Shown piece after piece: positions 47,480-57,396 of a stretch of DNA of 64,000 nucleotides (position 1 is its first letter; the number at the start of each line of letters is the position of its first letter). A program made the translations under genes and the position numbers. Source of the stretch: Halomonas citrativorans (GTDB lineage: Bacteria > Pseudomonadota > Gammaproteobacteria > Pseudomonadales > Halomonadaceae). Location: assembly GCF_900163645.1 (NCBI RefSeq), contig NZ_FUKM01000046.1, positions 221,861 to 285,860 on the forward strand, read 5' to 3'. Below the pieces are notes generated by a model that was given only the letters and a program-made list of their open reading frames with translations, had not been told where the DNA came from and made no database searches.

Positions 47480-48063
47480 CTGATCCTAATAAACCCGATC
47501 AAAATGTCTCCGATGACGATTGGGCGGACGCCATGTCTGAGCAAGAAGAGACGCCAAACGCTGCCGATACGGCTAGCGAGGAAGATCCTTGGGCAGCAGC
47601 AATGGCTGAACAAGAGGAGACGACAAACACTGCCGATACGGCCAGCGAGGAAGATCCCTGGGCAGCCGCAATGGCTGAACAAGAAGCCGCCGAGGAGGAG
47701 GCCCTACCCCCTGAGGATGCCGCGCCAGACACTTCAGCCGCGAAACCCGCCAGCGATGAAATATTTAGGCCTCTAAGTCCCGCTGACGAAAGCAAGCAGA
47801 CACGCGACCTTGAAATGGTCATGGATATCCCGGTAAAACTGACCGTGGAACTTGGCCGGACGAAGCTTACGATCAAGCAACTGCTTGAGCTTGCCCAAGG
47901 GTCAGTGATTGAGCTCGAAGGCTTGGCAGGCGAGCCGATGGATATTCTCATTAACGGCTACTTGATCGCGCAGGGTGAAGTCGTTGTTATCGAAGACAAA
48001 TACGGTATTCGTATTACCGAAATCATCACACCCTCTGAGCGCATTCACAAGCTTAACCGATGA
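47476..48063 (+). CDS. fliN: Flagellar switch protein FliN with repeated N-terminal motif
   Basis: C-ring base protein; its C-terminal SpoA domain (residues 112-195: VMDIPVKLTVELGRT, then LAGEPMDILINGYLIAQGEV) is near-identical to the family. FliN is usually about 130-140 residues; here it is 195. The extra length comes from three copies of the N-terminal DxWAxAMxEQ element (residues 15-23, 37-46, 60-69), of which E. coli has one. The second and third are carried by a 69-base direct repeat. Confidence 0.96.
   Translation: MTDPNKPDQNVSDDDWADAMSEQEETPNAADTASEEDPWAAAMAEQEETTNTADTASEEDPWAAAMAEQEAAEEEALPPEDAAPDTSAAKPASDEIFRPLSPADESKQTRDLEMVMDIPVKLTVELGRTKLTIKQLLELAQGSVIELEGLAGEPMDILINGYLIAQGEVVVIEDKYGIRITEIITPSERIHKLNR
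47542..47679 (+). repeat. Tandem 69-base repeat inside fliN
   Basis: Two adjacent 69-base units (47542-47610 and 47611-47679) differ at only a few bases and encode 23-residue blocks containing DTASEEDPWAAAMAEQ. A shorter diverged copy precedes them. The near-identity suggests a recent in-frame duplication. Confidence 0.9.
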
Positions 48064-48497
48064 GTGCTGACACCTCTCCATTGCAAGATGGAACTATCGA
48101 TGCGCTAGGCAGCAGCGGTGATGCGTTTATCGGCATGGCCATGTTCGGTAAAACCGCCGCTGCCTTGGCATTGGTTATAGCCATGATTCTACTCTGCACA
48201 GCGCTCTTAAAGCGCTGGCAGAATGCTCGCCCGCAACTGGGGGCCCACCTACGCGTCATTACGAGCACGGCGGTCGGCAACCGCGAGCGTGTCGTCGTCG
48301 TCGAAATTGAAGACACTTGGCTGGTTCTTGGAGTAGGCAATGGCCGAGTCACCAAGCTGCATGAGCGCCCGGCACCTGACGACAGACCTGCTCCTTCCCC
48401 TCGTTCTGATTCGCCGCCTTTTGCACAACGGCTTTCTCAGGCGCTGGCAAAGCGTCGGCGTAAAGGCTCCGATACCGACCCACATCAAACACCATGA
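48060..48497 (+). CDS. fliO: Flagellar export protein FliO
   Basis: Helps assemble FliP in the inner membrane. The 145-residue protein has one membrane helix (about 25-45), a basic cytoplasmic segment (RVITSTAVGNRERVVVVEIE, then WLVLGVG), and a Pro-rich tail. The start overlaps the fliN stop by four bases. Confidence 0.92.
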   Translation: MSADTSPLQDGTIDALGSSGDAFIGMAMFGKTAAALALVIAMILLCTALLKRWQNARPQLGAHLRVITSTAVGNRERVVVVEIEDTWLVLGVGNGRVTKLHERPAPDDRPAPSPRSDSPPFAQRLSQALAKRRRKGSDTDPHQTP

Positions 48498-48505
48498 GGC
48501 ATAGG

Positions 48506-49273
48506 ATGCACTCCGTTAGGTCCTACTGGCAGCTTTGGCTGCTGTTTGGCGTTGCTGTCGCACTTTGTATGTTGACTAACCCCGTGCATGCACAACAATT
48601 GCCAGGCATTATCTCTCAACCGCTTGAGGATGGCGGTCAGCAGTGGTCGCTATCGCTTCAAACACTGCTGCTTTTAAGCTCGCTGGCGTTCCTGCCAGCG
48701 ATGCTACTGATGATGACCAGCTTTACACGGATCATTATTGTGCTGAGCCTGCTGCGAACCGCGATGGGCACGCAGGCAACACCACCCAACCAGGTGCTGC
48801 TGGGTATCGCGCTGTTCCTAACCTTTTTTATCATGTCACCCGTTCTTTCTCAGGTGTATGACACAGCCTGGCAGCCTCTATCGAACGAGACGATTAATTT
48901 TGAAGAGTTTTTGCTGCGTGCCCAGCTACCGTTTCGTGAGTTTATGCTTGCCCAAACGCGGGAGCCTGATTTAGCCCTATTCGTCCGCTTGGCAGACGTA
49001 GGACCTTTGCAAGGTCCTGAAGAGCTCCCCATGCGCGTGTTATTGCCTGCCTTTGTCACCAGCGAGCTTAAAACTGCCTTTCAAATCGGTTTTACTATTT
49101 TCATTCCCTTTTTGATTATCGACCTGGTGGTCGCCAGCACGTTAATGGCGTTGGGAATGATGATGGTGCCGCCCGTGACAATTTCATTACCGTTCAAATT
49201 AATGCTTTTTATACTGGTTGACGGTTGGCAGTTAATCGTTGGCTCACTCGCCCAAAGCTTTTACGTTACCTAG
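48506..49273 (+). CDS. fliP: Flagellar export gate protein FliP
   Basis: Core of the export gate (FliP5Q4R1). The 255-residue protein has a cleavable signal sequence (ending near NPVHA) and four further hydrophobic segments, with LPAMLLMMTSFTRIIIVLSL and PFLIIDLVVASTLMALGM as signatures. ATG 48506 has GAGG six bases upstream; an ATG at 48494 overlapping the fliO stop is an alternative. Confidence 0.96.
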   Translation: MHSVRSYWQLWLLFGVAVALCMLTNPVHAQQLPGIISQPLEDGGQQWSLSLQTLLLLSSLAFLPAMLLMMTSFTRIIIVLSLLRTAMGTQATPPNQVLLGIALFLTFFIMSPVLSQVYDTAWQPLSNETINFEEFLLRAQLPFREFMLAQTREPDLALFVRLADVGPLQGPEELPMRVLLPAFVTSELKTAFQIGFTIFIPFLIIDLVVASTLMALGMMMVPPVTISLPFKLMLFILVDGWQLIVGSLAQSFYVT

Positions 49274-49300
49274 GTGCCGCGCCAGCGGCAAGGAGCAAGC

Positions 49301-49570
49301 ATGACCCCTGAGGTGGTAATGAGCATGGCGTATCAAGGCATGCGCGTCACACTATTTCTAGCAGGCCCCATACTGCTGGCGGCGCTTTTTACCGGTTTAC
49401 TTGTTAGCCTTTTTCAAGCGGCCACGCAAATTAACGAAATGACGCTCACCTTTATCCCTAAAATCCTGGCGGTGTTTGCCGTTCTGGTTTTGGCGGGCCC
49501 GTGGTTGATTAGCTTGATTACGGATTTTACGACACGACTGTTTACTAACATTCCCAACATGGTGATGTAG
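49301..49570 (+). CDS. fliQ: Flagellar export gate protein FliQ
   Basis: Small gate subunit with two membrane helices (about 15-40 and 55-78) and the family segment LLVSLFQAATQINEMTLTF. The ATG at 49301 gives 89 residues, the usual length, and has AGGAG five bases upstream. It lies between fliP and fliR. Confidence 0.97.
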   Translation: MTPEVVMSMAYQGMRVTLFLAGPILLAALFTGLLVSLFQAATQINEMTLTFIPKILAVFAVLVLAGPWLISLITDFTTRLFTNIPNMVM

Positions 49571-49574
49571 TGCC

Positions 49575-50366
49575 ATGGTGGAAATCACCTTTGCTCAGTT
49601 GCAAGGCTGGTTGATAGCCTTTTTATGGCCCTTTGCGCGCATTACAGCATTTATGGCCGTTTCCCCGCTGTGGGGACATTCCAGCATCCCTAACCAGGCA
49701 AAAGTGGGAATCGCCGCGTTAGTGACCATTGTGATTGCACCGATTCTCCCAGCCATGCCGAACGTCGCCATTATGTCCTGGGCAGGCATAGGGATCATGG
49801 TAGAGCAAATAGTGATCGGACTAGCCATAGGGCTGGTCATGCATATTATATTTGCGGTTGTTCAGGCGGCAGGTGAGTATATTGGCTTACAAATGGGGCT
49901 CGCGTTTGCCACGTTCTTTGATGCTTCTAGTGGCACCAACATTATGGTGCTATCACGCATTTTATATATGATCACATTGCTCATGTTTTTAGCATTTAAC
50001 GGCCACCTAATGGTACTTGAAACGCTGATCATGAGTTTTGAGACATTGCCCATCGGGATAGCCGGTTTGAACCCGGGGGCCTTCGATCTTCTGGCCCGCT
50101 ACGCAGGCACTATTTTCGCCGCAGGTATGCTGCTAGCACTACCCGTTGTGGGCGCGTTACTGATTATCAACCTATGTCTCGGTATTCTTAATCGCTCTGC
50201 CCCACAGCTCACCGTGTTCAATATTGGCTTTCCCACCTCACTCACCGTCGGGCTAACGCTCTTGATGGTCTTAATGACGCGTATTGACCGTTTTCTACAG
50301 GCCCTCTTTAGCCAAGGGCTGGGAATGATGCAAAATCTGATAGAGGCGATGGCTCCTTTAAACTAA
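49575..50366 (+). CDS. fliR: Flagellar export gate protein FliR
   Basis: Single-copy subunit that closes the FliP5Q4R1 export gate. The 263-residue protein has about six hydrophobic segments, begins with QLQGWLIAFLWPFARI and contains GEYIGLQMGLAFATFFD and LGILNRSAPQLTVFNIGFP. It is the last gene of the fli series and ends at a hairpin shared with flgL. Confidence 0.96.
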   Translation: MVEITFAQLQGWLIAFLWPFARITAFMAVSPLWGHSSIPNQAKVGIAALVTIVIAPILPAMPNVAIMSWAGIGIMVEQIVIGLAIGLVMHIIFAVVQAAGEYIGLQMGLAFATFFDASSGTNIMVLSRILYMITLLMFLAFNGHLMVLETLIMSFETLPIGIAGLNPGAFDLLARYAGTIFAAGMLLALPVVGALLIINLCLGILNRSAPQLTVFNIGFPTSLTVGLTLLMVLMTRIDRFLQALFSQGLGMMQNLIEAMAPLN

Positions 50367-50368
50367 AA

Positions 50369-50401
50369 AGCCCTGTTACGGTAAATAACCGTGACAGGGC
50401 T
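50369..50401. terminator. Terminator between convergent fliR and flgL
   Basis: A 14-bp stem with one mismatch (AGCCCTGTTACGGT and ACCGTGACAGGGCT) and a five-base loop. On the minus strand it is followed by TTTTTAG, a good terminator for flgKL; on the plus strand only TAATATC follows. Confidence 0.8.
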
Positions 50402-50423
50402 AATATCATGCTCTTATCTGTTT

Positions 50424-51671
50424 TTACATATAGTTAAACAGTGATAACCCCTTCACATCGACAAACGTCTTCTGCGCGGCCTGCATGCCCACTTGGCGCA
50501 GGCTATACTCGGAAATAGCCTCCACATAATCCAGATCTACTAGATCCGACAGCGTTTGCGTATAGTTCATCATGCGGTTACTGCCCACCGCATCAATAAC
50601 GTCCAACTCATTAAGACGTGCGCCTGCAGAGGCACGCACGGTCAGCACGTTATCCAATGCGTTATCCAGTTCGCGCATCGAGCTATTTAAGGTGTTACGC
50701 ATAGCTGCTTTTTCAGTATCCGTTTGTGCGGGATTTTCAAGCACGCCAATCGCCGCTTCCAGGGTCTTAAAGAGATCTGCAGGCTGCTCTGGAGTTCCTG
50801 GGCGGGCCATGGAAATTTCGTCGCCGTCTGCCGGTTCCCCTGTAAGGGTAATGCTGATGCCGCCAAACGATAGCTGTTGTCCATCACCCGCATAAGCAAA
50901 CGGACCTGGTGTCGTTTGACCATCGGGGATGATGTCGCCATCAGTCCCAGTTACATTATAAGTAATATCACCGCTATCATCATCGACGTTGAATTTGATG
51001 GTGAATGCCTGCCCATAATCATCATTGGTGACATCTTTAATGTTAGGGCCCGAAAAAGTCACACTGCCATCATTTCCCGGCGCTGCTTTCGCCACATAAC
51101 TAGCACTGCTTGGCACACTCTGGAAAATAGTTTTACCATTCTCAGTCACCGGCATTAACCGGGAGGAATCAACCTGCTGCTGGCGACTATTCGCATCACC
51201 ATTATATTCAACGCTGCCTTCTGCATTTTTAGCAAACGGAGGCGCATTGTCCTCGTAACCGCCAAATAGATAACGCCCATTACCATCGGTCGCATTTGCC
51301 TGACCGATGAGCGTTTCGTAAACCCCTTTTAGCTCACTAGCGACCGACTCACGGTCTACATCGCTAAGCGTATCGCTGGACGCCTGGATGAGCAGCTCTT
51401 TTGCGCGGATTACCGCATCGCTCACGCTATTGAGGATACTCTCTGTTTGTGCTACTGAGTTGCGAGCCGAGACACGCGAATCAGCGTATTGCTCAGTAAT
51501 AGAGATCGACTGATCAACGCCCACCGCACGTGAGGCCGCCTGCGGGTCATCCGAGGGGTTGACCACTCGGCGACCACTGGCAAGTTGCTGACTCACCTTT
51601 AAGAAATCACTTTGCTGGCGATTCATGGACGCCGTGCTTTGCTCAAACATCGTCACGCTGCTAATACGCAT
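50424..51671 (-). CDS. flgL: Hook-filament junction protein FlgL
   Basis: Second junction protein between hook and filament. The 415-residue protein shares flagellin-like ends: MRISSVTMFEQSTASMNRQ at the start and a C-terminal helical region with NRMMNYTQTLSDLVDLDY. The middle is variable. It lies 16 bases after flgK and is probably expressed with it from the sigma-28 promoter upstream of flgK. Confidence 0.95.
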   Translation of the reverse strand: MRISSVTMFEQSTASMNRQQSDFLKVSQQLASGRRVVNPSDDPQAASRAVGVDQSISITEQYADSRVSARNSVAQTESILNSVSDAVIRAKELLIQASSDTLSDVDRESVASELKGVYETLIGQANATDGNGRYLFGGYEDNAPPFAKNAEGSVEYNGDANSRQQQVDSSRLMPVTENGKTIFQSVPSSASYVAKAAPGNDGSVTFSGPNIKDVTNDDYGQAFTIKFNVDDDSGDITYNVTGTDGDIIPDGQTTPGPFAYAGDGQQLSFGGISITLTGEPADGDEISMARPGTPEQPADLFKTLEAAIGVLENPAQTDTEKAAMRNTLNSSMRELDNALDNVLTVRASAGARLNELDVIDAVGSNRMMNYTQTLSDLVDLDYVEAISEYSLRQVGMQAAQKTFVDVKGLSLFNYM

Positions 51672-51687
51672 AGCCTAGACTCCTGGA

Positions 51688-53604
51688 TTAACCGCGCAGG
51701 TTCAAGATGGTGTCCATAATAGAGCCCGCCGTATCGATGACACGCGCATTGGCCATATAGTACTGCTGGTAGCGAATCAGATTGGCAGCCTCTTCGTCCA
51801 GGTTTACACCAGACTCAGACTGCTGCACCGCGCGCAGCTGATCGGTTAGTCCTTGACGCGCGTCCAGGTTAACCTGGGTAATATTAGCGCGGTTACCGAC
51901 ATCGCTCACAATGGAGGCGTAAGCAGAACTGACCGAGGCTGAGCCTCCTACTACAGCCTCACTCTGCAACTTTTGCAAGGCTAATGCGTTACGGTTATCA
52001 CCCGAGGCCGCGATAATGTTTTGAGCAACCGTTAACGTCGCCTCTCCGTTAGTAGGGAGTGAAGAAAGCGTAAAGCTCATTCCATCAATTTCAACCGTTT
52101 CGCCACCTTCCAAAGGATCACTATCCACACCAAACGGTTGATTACCAACGAGGACCGTTGCCCCCGCTGGTTCTACCTTTAGCGCACCCTCTGAATCCAG
52201 CGTTAACGTATACTCTTTATGGTCCGAGAACGCCCCTGGCGACATCTTCAGGTCATCAACGGCTAAATCACCCGAGTGTTTAAATGAAGTAAGAGAACTG
52301 CCTTCTTCACCGTCTAAGCCTGCATCACCTGCGGCTATTTTATCCCCGTCCGTAATCGCCACCTTCATATCCTGGCCGGCGCGACGAACAGGCTGAATTT
52401 CGAACTTATCGCCATTCTGTGGCGTACTCTCAAAGGCAACATTAACGCCACCAAAGGACAGTACTCCGCCATCCAATGTGAAGTCCACCTCGTCACCACT
52501 GTCATTACGTGTCACGCTATACGCGTCATTGCGATAACTGATGGTGTAGTCTGTAGCGCGTAGCTCATCAATATTATCAGTATCGAATTCAACGGATGCT
52601 ATTTCAGAGGCATTGCCTTTATAGCTGTATCCTAGAGGCTTACTTAGTTCAAAGAAGTCCCCACCCAATTCGCCATCCAGGTCCACGCCCTTTTTATGCT
52701 GATCGTTAAAAGCAACCGAGAGCGAAACAGCCAGCTGACCAATCTGATTCTGGGTTTTATCCAGCGTCTCAGAACGGAACGACATTAGCCCACCCAACGT
52801 ACCGCCTTTTATCGTTGACTCATTTAACTTTACGACGTTACCACTACCATCACGATAGCCGACGATGGTGCGTTGTGGGTCGTTGTCAGCCTGTACAGCC
52901 TCCAGTTTAAAAGAGTCTGTACCCGTCACGAGCGGCTGGCCGTTAGGAAGGCTAATGTTATAGGTTTTACCGTCCTGAATATTCAGGCGTAGATCCATTC
53001 GCTCGTTAAGCTCAGAAACCAGATGATCGCGCTGGTTAAGCAGGCTATTAGGCGCGTCACCCGTACGCGCACGCGCCAGAGAAATTTCTTTATTCAGCCC
53101 CGCAATCTGCTCAAGCGAGTTATTAATTTGGGTCACTTCATCCTTGATTTGGCTATTAATATTGCTCTGCATATCCTGCAGATAGCCATCAAAGGAGCGA
53201 AACTGAGCGCTTAATGTACTTGCTGTTCCAAGCACCCCTTGACGAGCGGCCGGGTCAGACGGTGCGCTTGCCAAGTCTTCAAGCGAAGAAAAGAACCCCT
53301 GCATCAACGGCGCCAAGCCAGCGGCTCGGTCGGCCAGCAGGTTATCGATTTGCGAGACCTGATTGTTATAGGTCTCAAGCGCACTCGATTGTGTCTTCGC
53401 GCTATTAAGCTGATTAGCGACGTAGGTATTAAACTGTCGCTCAATGGCATCCACTTTCACACCACCGCCTACATTGCCCTCACCCAGCTGAGTGAGTTCG
53501 CGGTTGTAGCCCGGCGTGTAAACATTGCTGATGTTATTACTGGTGGTGTTTAAGGCATTCTGGGCAGCATTAAGGCCGCTTAAGCCAACAGAAAACATGC
53601 TCAT
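51688..53604 (-). CDS. flgK: Hook-filament junction protein FlgK
   Basis: First junction protein on the hook. The 638-residue protein has the rod/hook N-terminal motif (GLNAAQNALNTTSNNISN, then TPGYNR) and the matching C-terminal helix (LDEEAANLIRYQQYYMANA). The central domain is longer than in E. coli (547 residues). A FliA-type promoter lies just upstream. Confidence 0.96.
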   Translation of the reverse strand: MSMFSVGLSGLNAAQNALNTTSNNISNVYTPGYNRELTQLGEGNVGGGVKVDAIERQFNTYVANQLNSAKTQSSALETYNNQVSQIDNLLADRAAGLAPLMQGFFSSLEDLASAPSDPAARQGVLGTASTLSAQFRSFDGYLQDMQSNINSQIKDEVTQINNSLEQIAGLNKEISLARARTGDAPNSLLNQRDHLVSELNERMDLRLNIQDGKTYNISLPNGQPLVTGTDSFKLEAVQADNDPQRTIVGYRDGSGNVVKLNESTIKGGTLGGLMSFRSETLDKTQNQIGQLAVSLSVAFNDQHKKGVDLDGELGGDFFELSKPLGYSYKGNASEIASVEFDTDNIDELRATDYTISYRNDAYSVTRNDSGDEVDFTLDGGVLSFGGVNVAFESTPQNGDKFEIQPVRRAGQDMKVAITDGDKIAAGDAGLDGEEGSSLTSFKHSGDLAVDDLKMSPGAFSDHKEYTLTLDSEGALKVEPAGATVLVGNQPFGVDSDPLEGGETVEIDGMSFTLSSLPTNGEATLTVAQNIIAASGDNRNALALQKLQSEAVVGGSASVSSAYASIVSDVGNRANITQVNLDARQGLTDQLRAVQQSESGVNLDEEAANLIRYQQYYMANARVIDTAGSIMDTILNLRG

Positions 53605-53632
53605 GGTTGATATCCTTAGGCCGATACCTAAT

Positions 53633-53659
53633 ATATCGGCAGCACCCTAAAAAACTTGA
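53633..53659 (-). promoter_or_regulatory. Sigma-28 promoter of flgKL
   Basis: Minus strand TCAAGTTT-N11-GCCGATAT, one mismatch in each box, about 30 bases before flgK and only 8 bases from the flgJ stop. The -10 box is half of a palindrome (GCCGATA at 53620-53626 and TATCGGC at 53634-53640). Confidence 0.8.
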
Positions 53660-53666
53660 GCCCTAC

Positions 53667-54689
53667 CTAGCGTGAATCCGCCAGGTAGGTGCTCTCTGTT
53701 GTTAGCGACCCCATGGTATTCATCACGGCGATCAGCTTTTGGGCGTAGCGCGGGTCTGTGGCATAGCCGCCTCGCTGCAACGCATGCGCGGCTTGCTCGG
53801 CATTGGGCGCCTGCACCACCGCTGCGTAACGCGAATTTTTGCCGATCAGGTTGGCATAATCAGTAAGCGAATGCTCAAATGAATCATAGACACGGAACGT
53901 ATCAACCACCTGTGTGCGGCGCCCGTTAATATATTCATGCGTCACAATATCGGTGGTTTTACCCTGCCAATGGCTACCCGCTTTAATCCCGAACAGGTTA
54001 TGGCTGTTGCCTCCCTGGCGGGTGGCTATTTCATGCTGCCCCCAGCCGGTTTCCAGGGCTGCCTGGGCTAATATCAACTCGGCGGGAACACCGCTTGCTT
54101 TACTGGCAGCTTGCGCGGGAATCGCCAATTTATCGAGAAAGCGCTGCACATGCTCTGGCGCGTTGTTATTAGCGCCAGACATGCGAAGTGATGCCTGCTC
54201 ACCAACGTCAGCACGCTTGCGTATCGCATCCAGCTCTGACAGAAAACGACCACCGCTTCCCGGAGAGTTAGAAGGGTGCTCTCCTTGCGGCTGTATGGCG
54301 CCATCCAGCACACGTGGAGTGCCGCGTGGAATACCAGCAATGAGCGCTTGTAGTTCTTGATCAGCTACATTTTCTTCGCCCACCACACCTTGGCGCTGAA
54401 GCTGCTCGACCAGTACATCCGCCAGGCCTATTCCTTTGGATGCAATGACCTGCGACCACTGCTGGTCCAGCATCTGCTGATAGGTATCCGTCGTCGTGCT
54501 ACTCATCAGATCTGAAGAGGGAATAGCGTCACGCATACTCTTCATCATCATATGCACAAAGAGCGCTTCAAACTGTTGGGCGGCTGAGTCTACCCCCGCT
54601 TCCGGGTCGACGCGTGCCGTATGCTGCAATCGCTGAAAACCCTGAACGTCTAACGCAAACTGGCCGGTCATATCATTAGAGACGCTCAT
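53667..54689 (-). CDS. flgJ: Rod cap and peptidoglycan hydrolase FlgJ
   Basis: Bifunctional protein: an N-terminal rod-capping domain (AAQQFEALFVHMMMKSMRDA) and a C-terminal glucosaminidase/muramidase domain (from about residue 185) with the catalytic Glu in AQAALETGWGQHE and NLFGIKAGSHW. It opens the peptidoglycan for the rod. At 340 residues it is slightly longer than the E. coli protein (313). The start overlaps the flgI stop by one base. Confidence 0.96.
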   Translation of the reverse strand: MSVSNDMTGQFALDVQGFQRLQHTARVDPEAGVDSAAQQFEALFVHMMMKSMRDAIPSSDLMSSTTTDTYQQMLDQQWSQVIASKGIGLADVLVEQLQRQGVVGEENVADQELQALIAGIPRGTPRVLDGAIQPQGEHPSNSPGSGGRFLSELDAIRKRADVGEQASLRMSGANNNAPEHVQRFLDKLAIPAQAASKASGVPAELILAQAALETGWGQHEIATRQGGNSHNLFGIKAGSHWQGKTTDIVTHEYINGRRTQVVDTFRVYDSFEHSLTDYANLIGKNSRYAAVVQAPNAEQAAHALQRGGYATDPRYAQKLIAVMNTMGSLTTESTYLADSR

Positions 54690-55819
54690 TAAATCACCTC
54701 CAGCTCGGCACGCAGCGACCCAGACGCTTTTAACGCCTCAAGAATCGTCATCAAATCCTGAGGTGTCGCCCCCAAGGCATTCAGCGCATTAACCACGTCC
54801 GTAAGCTGAGCACCCTCTACGATTTGTAGATATGCTTCCTGCTGCTCAATATCGATATCCGTATCTGGCACCACAACGGTTTGGCCTTGGCTAAACGGGC
54901 CTGGCTGGCTCACACCCAGGTTCCTATCAATGGTGATTGATAGGCTCCCGTGGGCGACCGCCGCCTGGCGTAACGTCACGGCACTGTTCATTACCACGGA
55001 ACCAGTACGCGAATTCAATACCACTCTGGCCGGCGCTTCAGTGGGCGTTATCTGAACGTTCTCTACGCGCGCCATAAAGTTGACCCGTGCGTTAGCATCG
55101 ACAGGACCATCCAGCGCAATGACACGTCCATTACGGGCATAGGCCACCGATTGGCCAAATTCGTTATTAATCGCGGTCACCATACGCTGCACGGTACCGA
55201 AGTCCGCTTCATTTAATTGCAGTTCAAGCATCCCGCCGTTGCCGCCCAGATTAAGTGCTACTTCACGCTCAACCAGTGCGCCCCCAGGGATTCGGCCTGC
55301 AGCCTGCTGGTTAATCTGTACGCTGCTACCGCCTGCCTGGGCACCCGCACCGCCTACCAGCATATTGCCTTGAGCAATCGCGTAGGTATCGCCATCCGCA
55401 CCTTTTAACGGTGTCATCAATAGCGTCCCCCCGCGTAGGCTACGCGCGTTGGCAATAGATGAAACCACAATATCCACACGCTGCCCTGGTCGCGCAAAAG
55501 GCGGTAGATCTGCGGTCACCATTACCGCCGCAACGTTACGTAGCTGCATATTGGTGCCTGGTGGAATAGTCACGCCGAGCTGAGACAGCATGTTGGAGAG
55601 GCTTTGGCTGGTAAAGGGGGCCTGGGTTGTTTGGTCACCCGTGTTATCCAGCCCGACCACCAAACCATAACCCACCAATTGGTTATCGCGCACGCCTGCA
55701 AAACTGGCTAGCTCAATCACGCGCTCGGCATAAACGGGTAAAGCAAGTAGGCACATAAGTAGCAGAGCACCCAGTTGCGCCAGCCGCATTTTAATTAATC
55801 GAAAACCGTTTAGCTGCAT
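54689..55819 (-). CDS. flgI: Flagellar P-ring protein FlgI
   Basis: Forms the periplasmic P ring. The 376-residue protein has a signal peptide (hydrophobic core LLLMCLLALPVYA) followed by the conserved mature start ERVIELASFAGVRDNQLVG. The precise start is uncertain: ATG 55819 is used, while GTG 55828 and ATG 55789 are possible; the mature protein is unaffected. Confidence 0.95.
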   Translation of the reverse strand: MQLNGFRLIKMRLAQLGALLLMCLLALPVYAERVIELASFAGVRDNQLVGYGLVVGLDNTGDQTTQAPFTSQSLSNMLSQLGVTIPPGTNMQLRNVAAVMVTADLPPFARPGQRVDIVVSSIANARSLRGGTLLMTPLKGADGDTYAIAQGNMLVGGAGAQAGGSSVQINQQAAGRIPGGALVEREVALNLGGNGGMLELQLNEADFGTVQRMVTAINNEFGQSVAYARNGRVIALDGPVDANARVNFMARVENVQITPTEAPARVVLNSRTGSVVMNSAVTLRQAAVAHGSLSITIDRNLGVSQPGPFSQGQTVVVPDTDIDIEQQEAYLQIVEGAQLTDVVNALNALGATPQDLMTILEALKASGSLRAELEVI

Positions 55820-55865
55820 GACGATCACTCTAGGCCACTAAGTTGTTTAGCCATTCCAGGTACCA

Positions 55866-56555
55866 TTAGAAGGGCGAAATATTCAAGAAAAAGCGTTGCA
55901 GCCATCCCATGTGCTGAGCTTCATTAATATAGCCATCCCCAACATACTCTATGCGCGCATCCGCTACTTGCGTGGAGGGCACCGTATTCTGGGTGGTAAT
56001 CGTGCGTGGATTCACGACGCCTGAAAAACGTATGAACTCGGTCCCTTGGTTAATACCGATCTGCTTTTCGCCCCTAACGCGCAAGTTACCGTTATTCATG
56101 ACTTCTAAAACCGAGACGGTAATAGTGCCGGTAAACGAGTTGTTCGCTTGCGCACCGCCGCCGCCGTTAAAATCGCTGGCCCCGGCAATATCGAAACCAT
56201 ATTCAGCCAGGGTGTCGAGTACATCAGGCAACTGGGCAAGATCCAGCGATGCGCTGCCGTTACGCGACGCATTGGTACGCGCATTTTTGCTGGCGCTTAC
56301 CTGCTCATCCAACACGATGGTGAGGATATCCCCCATTGCTCTTGGTCGACGGTCTTCAAACAGCGGCTGATAGCCTTGCCGGGCTTGGTAAATTGAGCCA
56401 TTGGGAATAGGCGGTGGGCGATCCACAATTTCAATCTGCTCTTGTTCACCCACTACTGAGGCGCGGGGTATCTGGGCACAGCCGGCCGCCAGTAAGGTAA
56501 AAAACAGCAAAGCAATAACGCTTAGCCGACGGCTAACATGGTAAAAATCCCGCAT
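55866..56555 (-). CDS. flgH: Flagellar L-ring lipoprotein FlgH
   Basis: Forms the outer-membrane L ring. The 229-residue protein has a lipobox LLAAGC, with the lipidated cysteine at residue 26, and the conserved segments [19 protein letters not shown] and [18 protein letters not shown], ending in [19 protein letters not shown]. It lies between flgG and flgI. Confidence 0.96.
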   Translation of the reverse strand: MRDFYHVSRRLSVIALLFFTLLAAGCAQIPRASVVGEQEQIEIVDRPPPIPNGSIYQARQGYQPLFEDRRPRAMGDILTIVLDEQVSASKNARTNASRNGSASLDLAQLPDVLDTLAEYGFDIAGASDFNGGGGAQANNSFTGTITVSVLEVMNNGNLRVRGEKQIGINQGTEFIRFSGVVNPRTITTQNTVPSTQVADARIEYVGDGYINEAQHMGWLQRFFLNISPF

Positions 56556-56580
56556 GGTTCAATAAACCTCAACGCGCTCT

Positions 56581-57363
56581 TTATAGCTGGCTCAAACGTG
56601 CCAACATTTCATCGCTGGTAGATACGGCTTTGCTGTTAATCTCATACGCGCGCTGGGTTTGGATCATGCTAACCATCTCTTCCACAACGTTCACGTTCGA
56701 GGTCTCGACGTAGCCTTGGAACAAGCGCCCGGCACCGTTAATACCCGGTATATTTTCATTGGGAGCACCGGAGGCACCGGTTTCCAAGTAAAGGTTTCCA
56801 CCTATGCTTTCTAAACCAGCGGGATTAATAAACGATGTCAGCGTAACTTGGCCAATGTCGTTGTCTACCGCAACGCCTGGCTGACGAACACTTACCGTAC
56901 CATCTTCAGCGATAGTCACAGCCAAGGCATTTTCCGGCACAAAAATAGCTGGCTCCAGCGGGTAGCCGTTCGCCGTTACCATCTGACCATTTTCGTTGAG
57001 CTGGAAGCTTCCGTCCCGGGTATAGCCACTTGTACCATCAGGCAACAGCACTTGGAAAAAACCTTCGCCGTTGATAGCAAGGTCACGCGAGTTTTCGGTT
57101 TGCTCCAGGCCACCTTGAGTATGTAAACGCTCGGTGGCCACGGCGCGAACGCCGGTACCGACCTGCATACCTGAAGGCAGTCGGTCCTGGATATTGTTCT
57201 GTGCACCTGGCTGACGCATATTTTGGTACAGCAAGTCTTCAAACACGGGGCGCGAACGCTTAAAGCCATTGGTACTAACGTTGGCCAGGTTATTGGATAT
57301 AACATCCAATTTCGTTTGCTGAGACTCAAGCCCGGTTTTAGCAGTCCACAAAGAAGTAATCAT
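56581..57363 (-). CDS. flgG: Distal rod protein FlgG
   Basis: Builds the distal rod. The 260-residue protein has the typical length, the N-terminal motif [19 protein letters not shown], the [20 protein letters not shown] segment and the C-terminal [20 protein letters not shown]. It follows flgF by 33 bases. Confidence 0.97.
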   Translation of the reverse strand: MITSLWTAKTGLESQQTKLDVISNNLANVSTNGFKRSRPVFEDLLYQNMRQPGAQNNIQDRLPSGMQVGTGVRAVATERLHTQGGLEQTENSRDLAINGEGFFQVLLPDGTSGYTRDGSFQLNENGQMVTANGYPLEPAIFVPENALAVTIAEDGTVSVRQPGVAVDNDIGQVTLTSFINPAGLESIGGNLYLETGASGAPNENIPGINGAGRLFQGYVETSNVNVVEEMVSMIQTQRAYEINSKAVSTSDEMLARLSQL

Positions 57364-57396
57364 GAGTGTTCGTGTTCCCTTGTTAGGCGGCTGCTA

